Source: Caulobacteraceae bacterium
Lineage (GTDB): Bacteria > Pseudomonadota > Alphaproteobacteria > Caulobacterales > Caulobacteraceae
Reading direction: 5' to 3'
Assembly: GCA_030151985.1 (NCBI GenBank)
Contig: JASLDZ010000258.1
Location: 1 to 5,872 of the forward strand
DNA: 5,872 nucleotides
Shown here: in pieces, positions 1 to 5,872 of the stretch
Position numbering within the stretch: position 1 is the first letter of the stretch
How the letters are laid out: the number at the start of each line of letters is the position of its first letter
Notes under the pieces: generated by a model
Told to the model about the DNA's origin: nothing
Seen by the model: only the letters and a program-made list of their open reading frames with translations
Databases searched by the model: none
Translations under genes and position numbers: made by a program

Positions 1-195
1 GAGGACGACTCGGCGGCGGGCTACGACGGGCCATCCGGCGAGGAGGCCTACCGCGAGGGCGAGGTCGAGCCCGACCGCCGCCGCTCGCGCGACACCGTCG
101 ACGACGGCTCGGCCGCGCCGTTCGAGGGCCCCGCCGGCGACGAGGGATACGCTGAGGAGACGCGCCGCGCCTCCCCCGCCCGGGCGCCCGCGTGA
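1..195 (+). CDS. tatB: C-terminal tail of TatB (5'-truncated by window edge)
   Basis: The first reading frame is open from base 1 to a TGA at 193-195 and gives 64 residues rich in Asp, Glu, Arg, Ala, Gly and Pro, with no hydrophobic segment. It ends in a basic, Pro/Ala-rich stretch (RRASPARAPA). This fits the long, disordered, charged C-terminal tail of an alphaproteobacterial TatB. TatB is the Tat translocase subunit that, with TatC, binds twin-arginine signal peptides at the inner membrane; its conserved N-terminal membrane helix and amphipathic helix would lie upstream of the window. The assignment rests mainly on position: the frame overlaps the tatC start by four bases (GTGA, 192-195), which implies one operon and translational coupling. 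Tails like this are poorly conserved, so the sequence alone could not prove the family. Confidence 0.72.
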   Translation, partial: EDDSAAGYDGPSGEEAYREGEVEPDRRRSRDTVDDGSAAPFEGPAGDEGYAEETRRASPARAPA

Positions 196-1055
196 GCGCA
201 GTGGCGGACGACGAGGCCGAGCTGGAAGGTTCGCGCGCGCCGCTCCTGTCGCACCTGGTCGAGCTGCGCGGCCGGCTGATCGTGTGCGTGGCGGCGCTGG
301 TCGTCGGCTTCCTGGTCTGCTTCGTCTTCGCCGACCGGATCTACCTGTTCCTGATGCGGCCCTACCAGGTGGCGAGCGCGCTGCTGGCCGAGGTGCACGC
401 CAAGCACGGCCCCTTCGACCTGATCCTGGCCATGACCGGCAACCGCGCGGTGACCAAGCTGCAGCCGGTGCAGTTCGTCTACACCGGCCCGCTGGAGTTC
501 TTCTTCACCAAGATGAAGGTCGCGGCGTTCGGGGCGGTGGTGGTCACCTTCCCGGTGCTGGCCTGGCAGCTCTACCGCTTCGTGGCGCCCGGGCTGTACC
601 GGCGCGAGCGCGCGGCCTTCTTCCCGTTCCTGGTGGCCTCGCCGGTGCTGTTCACCATGGGCGCGGCGCTGGTCTACTACGTGATGCTGCCGTTCGTGCT
701 GTGGTTCGCGCTCAGCCAGCAGATCTCCACCGCCGAGGTGAAGGTGTCGCTGCTGCCCAAGGTGGCGGACTACCTGGAGCTCGTCACCAAGCTGCTGCTG
801 GCGTTCGGGCTGTGCTTCCAGCTGCCGGTGGTGCTGAGCCTGGCGGGGCTGGCGGGGCTGGTGGGGTCGAAGCAGCTCGGGAGCTTCCGGCGCTACGCCA
901 TCGTGGCGATCGTGTTCGTGGCCGCGCTGGTGACGCCGCCCGACCCGATCAGCCAGTGCCTGCTCGCGATCCCGATCTACGCGCTCTACGAGGCCTCGAT
1001 CTGGTGCGTGAAGCTGATCGAGCTGCGGCGGAAGAAGGACGAGGCGGCGGGGTAG
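192..1055 (+). CDS. tatC: Sec-independent protein translocase protein TatC
   Basis: TatC is the polytopic inner-membrane receptor that, with TatB, recognises twin-arginine signal peptides and nucleates TatA pores for export of folded proteins. The 287-residue product has the family hallmarks in order: HLVELRGRL at 21-29 (the conserved cytoplasmic Glu is E24), a first membrane segment about 29-48, PLEFF at 100-104 with the conserved Glu at 102, FVAPGLYRRER at 130-140, a membrane segment about 194-215, and TPPDPISQ at 248-255 before the last hydrophobic segment. Six membrane segments are expected. It is longer than E. coli TatC (258 residues); much of the excess lies in the first periplasmic loop (about 50-106) and the charged C-terminus. 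The GTG at 192 is chosen because it overlaps the tatB stop (GTGA). A second in-frame GTG at 201 is possible, and neither has a strong Shine-Dalgarno match. Confidence 0.96.
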   Translation: MSAVADDEAELEGSRAPLLSHLVELRGRLIVCVAALVVGFLVCFVFADRIYLFLMRPYQVASALLAEVHAKHGPFDLILAMTGNRAVTKLQPVQFVYTGPLEFFFTKMKVAAFGAVVVTFPVLAWQLYRFVAPGLYRRERAAFFPFLVASPVLFTMGAALVYYVMLPFVLWFALSQQISTAEVKVSLLPKVADYLELVTKLLLAFGLCFQLPVVLSLAGLAGLVGSKQLGSFRRYAIVAIVFVAALVTPPDPISQCLLAIPIYALYEASIWCVKLIELRRKKDEAAG

Positions 1056-1065
1056 GGCGCCACCC

Positions 1066-2771
<1,706 letters not shown>

Positions 2772-2783
2772 CCGCCACAAGCT

Positions 2784-2896
2784 TCCGCTCATCCCCGCGC
2801 ATGCGGGGACCCAGGCTTGCTTTGCTGCCTACCGATCTCGCGAACCCTACCGTCCTCAAGACAGCCTGGGTCCCCGCATGCGCGGGGATGAGCGGA
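2784..2896. repeat. Perfect 34-bp inverted repeat between serS and surE
   Basis: The arms at 2784-2817 and 2863-2896 are exact reverse complements over 34 bases and enclose a 45-base loop. Each arm contains its own short palindrome (CCCCGC, four bases, GCGGGG), so the region can form either one long stem or a cloverleaf-like fold. The core, TCATCCCCGCGCATGCGGGG followed by ACCCAG, resembles a short interspersed repeat that I recall as common in proteobacterial genomes; this is from memory, not a search. It is unrelated in sequence to the repeat pairs between tatC and serS and between surE and pcm. The right arm ends at 2896, inside the likely surE ribosome binding site. No T-run follows, so intrinsic termination is not supported. 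Confidence 0.92.
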
Positions 2897-2897
2897 G
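2894..2897 (+). promoter_or_regulatory. surE ribosome binding site, partly inside the repeat stem
   Basis: GGAG at 2894-2897 lies four bases before the surE ATG at 2902, a short but workable spacing. Its first three bases are the last three of the perfect 34-bp right arm, so in a transcript starting upstream of 2784 they would be paired in the stem. This decides the start at 2902 and suggests, without proving it, that surE translation depends on that fold or on the transcript's start point. Confidence 0.6.
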
Positions 2898-2901
2898 TTC
2901 A

Positions 2902-3693
2902 ATGAGAATCCTCCTCACCAACGACGACGGCTTCCACGCGGAGGGATTCGAGTCCCTCCGCAAGATCGCCGCCGCCCTCTCCGACGACGTCTGGGTCGTG
3001 GCGCCCGAGGTGGAGGTCTCCGGCGCGTCCCGAGCGCTCACCCTCTCCCAGCCTATCCGCGTGCAGAAGAAGGGGCCGCGCGAGTGGATGGTGGCGGGCA
3101 CGCCCACCGACTGCGTGCTGCTCGGCATCCAGGACCTGATGCCCTCGCCGCCCGACCTCGTGCTCTCCGGCGTCAACCGCGGGCAGAACCTGGCGGAGGA
3201 CGTGACCTTCTCCGGCACCGTCTCCGGCGCGCTGCAGGGGATGGCGATGGGGGTGAGGTCGATCGCGCTCAGCCAGGCGATGCTGAAGTTCCACGACGAC
3301 CTGCCGGCGCTGTTCCACACCGCCGAGCACCACGCGCCCGGCCTGATCGCGCGCCTGCTGGAGGCCGGCTGGCCCGACGGCGTGGTCATCAACGTCAACT
3401 TCCCCGACGCCGAGCCGGGGGACGTGCACGAGGTGGAGGTGACGCGGCAGGGCAGCCGGGATCAGCTCCACACCTACGTCGAGAAGCGCACCGACCTGCG
3501 CGGGCGCGACTACTACTGGATGGGTTTCCAGGGGAAGGCGTCCAAGCCGCCGGAAGGGACGGACCTGCACGCGATATACTCCGGCAAGATCAGCGTCACG
3601 CCGCTGCACGTGGACCTGACGCATCGCGTGGCTATGCACGACCTGAAGGGCGCGGTCGGCGGAGCGGTCCCCAAGCTGCAGGCGGCGGAGTGA
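2902..3693 (+). CDS. surE: 5'-nucleotidase SurE (survival protein SurE)
   Basis: SurE is a metal-dependent cytoplasmic phosphatase that removes phosphate from nucleoside monophosphates and some other phosphoesters; it is linked to stationary-phase and stress survival. The 263-residue product starts with the family signature [10 protein letters not shown], with metal ligands at D8 and D9. The other two expected ligands are visible as S40 (in [10 protein letters not shown]) and N92 (in SGVNRGQN). AGTPTDCV (65-72), [11 protein letters not shown] (86-96) and [11 protein letters not shown] (103-113) are further family blocks. Length is close to the usual 250-265 residues. The ATG at 2902 is chosen because the signature begins there. 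The frame stays open upstream to 2740, but that would overlap serS and translate the inverted repeat. The gene sits between serS and pcm, matching the widespread surE-pcm pairing. Confidence 0.96.
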   Translation: MRILLTNDDGFHAEGFESLRKIAAALSDDVWVVAPEVEVSGASRALTLSQPIRVQKKGPREWMVAGTPTDCVLLGIQDLMPSPPDLVLSGVNRGQNLAEDVTFSGTVSGALQGMAMGVRSIALSQAMLKFHDDLPALFHTAEHHAPGLIARLLEAGWPDGVVINVNFPDAEPGDVHEVEVTRQGSRDQLHTYVEKRTDLRGRDYYWMGFQGKASKPPEGTDLHAIYSGKISVTPLHVDLTHRVAMHDLKGAVGGAVPKLQAAE

Positions 3694-3708
3694 GGACTCT
3701 GTCACTCG

Positions 3709-3841
3709 CCCCCTCAGACCGTCGCTTCGCTCCGGCCAGCTCCCCCGCGCGCGGGGGAGCTCTGATGACGAAGCGCTTGTCTTTCAGACCTCCCCTGCGG
3801 AGCGGGGGAGGTGGCGCGAGCGAAGCGAGAGCCGGAGGGGG
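3709..3841. repeat. Inverted pair of hairpin repeats between surE and pcm
   Basis: Copy C (3709-3761) reads on the minus strand and copy D (3788-3841) on the plus strand, separated by 26 bases. Copy C contains a perfect 24-bp palindrome at 3738-3761 (CTCCCCCGCG and its complement at the core). Copy D has an 8-bp stem (3788-3795 with 3805-3812) closed by a small inner pairing. Their 29-base tails, with GAGCGAAGCGA at the core and GAGGGGG at the end, match at 23 of 29 positions when copy C is reversed. The same plan, hairpin then GCGAGCGAAGCGAG-like tail then G-run, is seen at 1066-1118 and 1191-1243. The pair fills nearly all of the surE-pcm gap, and copy D ends only 12 bases before the pcm start. 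Confidence 0.85.
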
Positions 3842-3853
3842 CTACGCGGCTTA

Positions 3854-4534
3854 ATGGCCAAGCCTCCGTCAAAGACAGGGGAGTCCGGCCCCGACCCGCG
3901 CCTCGCGGCGCTGGTGATGTCGTTGCGCTCGAACGGCGTCACCGAGCCCAAGGTGCTGGCGGCGATCGAGAAGACGCCGCGCGACCTCTTCGTGCCCGAC
4001 CTGTTTCAGGAACGCTCGTGGGAGGATTCGGCGCTCCCCATCGCCTGCGGCCAGACCATCAGCCAGCCGCTGATCGTCGGCCAGATGACCCAGGCGCTGT
4101 CGCTGGAGGGGCGCCACCGCGTGCTCGAGATCGGCACCGGCTCCGGCTACCAGACCGCCGTGCTCGCGCGCCTGGTGCGCTACGTCTACACCGTGGAGCG
4201 CTATCGCACGCTGAAGGCGGAGGCCGAGGCGCGGCTGAAGGCGCTGGGCTTCCTCAACGTCATCACCCGCTTCGGCGACGGCGGCGAGGGCTGGCCCGAC
4301 CAGGCGCCCTTCGACCGCGTGATCGTCACCGCCGCGGCGGCGGGGGAGCCGACCACGCTGCTCGAACAGCTCAAGCCCAAGGGCATCCTCGTGGCGCCCG
4401 TCGGCAAGGGGCCGGTGCAGGTGCTGCGGCGCTATGTGGGCGACGGGCACGGCGGCTTCGCCTGGGAGGACCTGTGCGAAGTGCGCTTCGTGCCGCTCCT
4501 GCCGGGGGTGGCGAAGGAGCCGGGCGCGGGCTAG
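3854..4534 (+). CDS. pcm: Protein-L-isoaspartate O-methyltransferase
   Basis: Pcm uses S-adenosylmethionine to methylate isoaspartyl residues that arise in ageing proteins, starting their repair to normal aspartate in the cytoplasm. The 226-residue product carries the family block LPIACGQTISQPLIVGQMTQAL (61-82; the SQP segment contacts the peptide substrate). The nucleotide-binding motif I is VLEIGTGSGYQTAVLA (90-105), followed by VYTVERY at 111-117, GDGGEGWPDQAPFDRVIVTAAA (141-162) and the closing LKPKGILVAPVG (173-184). E. coli Pcm is 208 residues; the extra is a short charged N-terminus and a Pro/Gly-rich C-terminus. ATG 3854 has no close Shine-Dalgarno. The best purine run, GGAGGGGG at 3834-3841, is 12 bases away and belongs to repeat copy D. 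It follows surE by 160 bases and precedes the LysM lipoprotein gene by 103. Confidence 0.95.
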   Translation: MAKPPSKTGESGPDPRLAALVMSLRSNGVTEPKVLAAIEKTPRDLFVPDLFQERSWEDSALPIACGQTISQPLIVGQMTQALSLEGRHRVLEIGTGSGYQTAVLARLVRYVYTVERYRTLKAEAEARLKALGFLNVITRFGDGGEGWPDQAPFDRVIVTAAAAGEPTTLLEQLKPKGILVAPVGKGPVQVLRRYVGDGHGGFAWEDLCEVRFVPLLPGVAKEPGAG

Positions 4535-4637
4535 ATCGCGCAGACGTGAGGGCCGGGGGCGGCGACTCGGGATAGCTGACGGTCTTTCCTACCGCCAAGC
4601 TCGCCTGTCCCGGGTTTGCGACGACGACGGAGCGTCG
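4535..4637 (+). other. pcm to LysM-gene spacer
   Basis: These 103 bases hold no open frame of note and no copy of either repeat family. CTGACGG at 4576-4582 resembles a -35 element, but no convincing -10 follows at the right distance. ACGGAG at 4627-4632 is a good ribosome binding site, five bases before the ATG at 4638. A small stem, CGACG with CGTCG (4633-4637), could flank that site. Confidence 0.5.
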
Positions 4638-5872
4638 ATGCGCCTTCACCTTCTTCGCGCCGCCGCCGCGCTGGTCCTTCTCGCCGCGGGCGGCTGCGCC
4701 TTCGAGCCGCGCTACCCGATCGAGCCAGGCGCCGCGCCCGGCCGGGGCGTCGTGGTCGAGCAGCCGGCCTATCCGATCGACCCGCCCGCCGCCTCGCCCC
4801 GGGCCGCGGCCGACGAGTCGGGAGGGCTGGAGGCGCCGGTGCTGCTCTCCGCGGTGGACTACCGCGACGACACGCCGCTGTGGACGCCCGCCAGCACGCG
4901 CCACCCCTCGCTCCGCCACCGGCTGGAGGCGGACGCCGATGCCGACGCCGCGCCGCGCAAGTCGCGCCGCAAGGGCCACGCCGCCAAGGCGGACGAGGGC
5001 GACGCGGCCTCGTCCTCCGGCCCGACCGTGACGGTGGAGAAGGGCGACACCCTCTATTCCCTGGCCGGGCGCAACCACGCGACGGTGGAGGCGGTGGCCA
5101 AGCTGAACGGGCTGAAGCCGCCCTACGCCCTGACCCCCGGCCGCACGCTGAAGCTGCCGGCGCCCAAGACCTACACCGCGCGCAAGGGCGACACCGTCTC
5201 CGCCGTGGCCGACCGCTACGGCGTCAAGGAATCGCTGCTGCGCAAGGCCAACCCCGACCTCGCCGGCGACCGGCTGAAGCGGGGGACCAAGCTGGTGCTG
5301 CCCGCCGCCGCCAAGGACGGCGGGGCGGATGCGAACGCCGCGGGCGAGACCGCGGTCGCCGCCTCCGAGGCCGCTCCGCCCGACGCCAAGGCCTGCCCCC
5401 GGCATAAGGGCCGCAAGGCCTGCCTCGCCGCCGCCGCCAAGGCCGAGAAGGCCGCCGCGACCGAGGCCGCCGCGCCGGCCGAAGCCTCAGCCTTCGACCT
5501 CAAGGCCTGCCGCCGCCACAACAGCCGCCGCACCTGCGCCGCGCGGCGGAAAGCCGCCGAAGCCGCCCAGGAGACGGCCCAGAGCAAGCCGGCGGCGTCC
5601 CGCGAGGCCGCTCCCTTCGACGTCGCCGCCTGCCGCCGCCATCACACGCGTCGCTCGTGCGCCAAGCAGGAGAAGGCCGCGCAGGCCGCCGCCGAGGAGA
5701 CGGCCGCCGCCTCGCGCAAGGCCGCCGGCGACCTCGCCTCGGCCCAGGCCGAGCTCAAGGCGTGCCGCCGCCGCCACCGCGCCCGCGCCTGCGCCGCCGA
5801 GGCCAGGGCGGTGAACGAGGCCAAGGCGTCCGCGCCGGCGCCCGCGAGCGACCGCAAGGCGGGGGACGCGGC
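4638..5872 (+). CDS. LysM-domain lipoprotein, NlpD/DipM-like (3'-truncated by window edge)
   Basis: The frame is open from ATG 4638 to the end of the window: 411 complete codons and no stop. The N-terminus is a lipoprotein signal (LVLLAAGGC, predicted lipidated Cys at residue 20; the lipobox is AGGC, with Ala rather than Leu at -3). A Pro/Ala-rich linker follows, then two LysM peptidoglycan-binding domains at about 131-174 (VEKGDTLYSLA...LTPGRTLKLP) and 178-222 (ARKGDTVSAVA...LKRGTKLVLP). Residues 225-411 are an Ala-rich region with four basic C-x8-C repeats, described separately. The position after surE-pcm matches nlpD in gammaproteobacteria and, as I recall, the LysM/M23 division factor DipM in Caulobacter. 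A C-terminal M23 (LytM) domain is therefore expected beyond the window but is not visible. If so, it would be an envelope-anchored activator of cell-wall hydrolases at division. The ribosome binding site (ACGGAG, 4627-4632) supports this start. Confidence 0.85.
   Translation, partial: MRLHLLRAAAALVLLAAGGCAFEPRYPIEPGAAPGRGVVVEQPAYPIDPPAASPRAAADESGGLEAPVLLSAVDYRDDTPLWTPASTRHPSLRHRLEADADADAAPRKSRRKGHAAKADEGDAASSSGPTVTVEKGDTLYSLAGRNHATVEAVAKLNGLKPPYALTPGRTLKLPAPKTYTARKGDTVSAVADRYGVKESLLRKANPDLAGDRLKRGTKLVLPAAAKDGGADANAAGETAVAASEAAPPDAKACPRHKGRKACLAAAAKAEKAAATEAAAPAEASAFDLKACRRHNSRRTCAARRKAAEAAQETAQSKPAASREAAPFDVAACRRHHTRRSCAKQEKAAQAAAEETAAASRKAAGDLASAQAELKACRRRHRARACAAEARAVNEAKASAPAPASDRKAGDA
5388..5795 (+). 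repeat. Four tandem basic C-x8-C repeats in the LysM lipoprotein
   Basis: Four 13-residue units occur at residues 251-263, 289-301, 330-342 and 374-386 (bases 5388-5426, 5502-5540, 5625-5663 and 5757-5795). Their cores are CPRHKGRKAC, CRRHNSRRTC, CRRHHTRRSC and CRRRHRARAC: [K/A]-A-C-[R/P]-R-[H/R]-x-x-[R/A]-x-x-C. Every pair of cysteines is exactly eight residues apart. The repeats are spaced 38, 41 and 44 residues, increasing by three each time, and separated by Ala-, Lys- and Glu-rich linkers likely to be helical. Units 2 and 3 are preceded by FD[LV] and a similar context. In the oxidising periplasm each pair could form one small disulfide loop. I do not recognise this as a named domain. Confidence 0.85.

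Noticed and set aside
4576..4604. Promoter upstream of the LysM lipoprotein gene
   Set aside because: CTGACGG is a fair -35-like hexamer, but no acceptable -10 is found 10-14 bases downstream.
4616..5407. 263-residue plus-strand frame over the LysM gene
   Set aside because: Arg-rich shadow frame. The frame from 4638 has a lipobox, two LysM domains and a good ribosome binding site.
5388..5795. Haem-binding c-type motifs in the Cys repeats
   Set aside because: The haem c motif is CxxCH; these units are CxRH...C with eight residues between cysteines and do not fit.

Overview
The window reads as a high-GC (about 70%) alphaproteobacterial chromosome segment. The gene order and protein sequences suggest Caulobacterales (Caulobacter, Phenylobacterium or Brevundimonas-like). 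That placement is inferred from synteny and protein character, not from a database search. All genes lie on the + strand: the end of tatB (1-195), tatC (192-1055), serS (1311-2771), surE (2902-3693), pcm (3854-4534), and the 5' part of a LysM lipoprotein gene of the NlpD/DipM murein-hydrolase-activator type (4638 to the window edge, open). There are no RNA genes, transposase genes or CRISPR arrays. The long reverse-strand open frames are GC-driven shadows of these genes.

Region by region: tatB and tatC overlap by four bases (GTGA) and encode core parts of the twin-arginine protein translocase. A 255-base gap follows, mostly filled by an inverted pair of hairpin repeats, and then serS. SerS carries all class II synthetase motifs but has about 40 extra residues between motifs 1 and 2, inside a stretch whose base composition and codon use differ sharply from the rest of the gene. 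The 130-base serS-surE gap is dominated by a different, perfect 34-bp inverted repeat whose right arm runs into the surE ribosome binding site. The 160-base surE-pcm gap holds a second inverted pair of the repeat family seen between tatC and serS. Pcm and the LysM lipoprotein are separated by 103 bases.

The surE-pcm-LysM/M23 order resembles the surE-pcm-nlpD arrangement known from gammaproteobacteria, where a phosphatase, a protein-repair methyltransferase and a cell-wall hydrolase activator are neighbours. The shared theme is envelope maintenance and survival under stress, with Tat export and tRNA-Ser charging as housekeeping neighbours.

The two least ordinary signals are in coding sequence. 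The LysM lipoprotein has four regularly spaced basic C-x8-C repeats in an Ala-rich region after its two LysM domains, which I do not recognise from any named domain. The serS gene has a compositionally foreign insert. The intergenic repeats are probably REP/MITE-like elements, but their overlap with translation start regions deserves attention.
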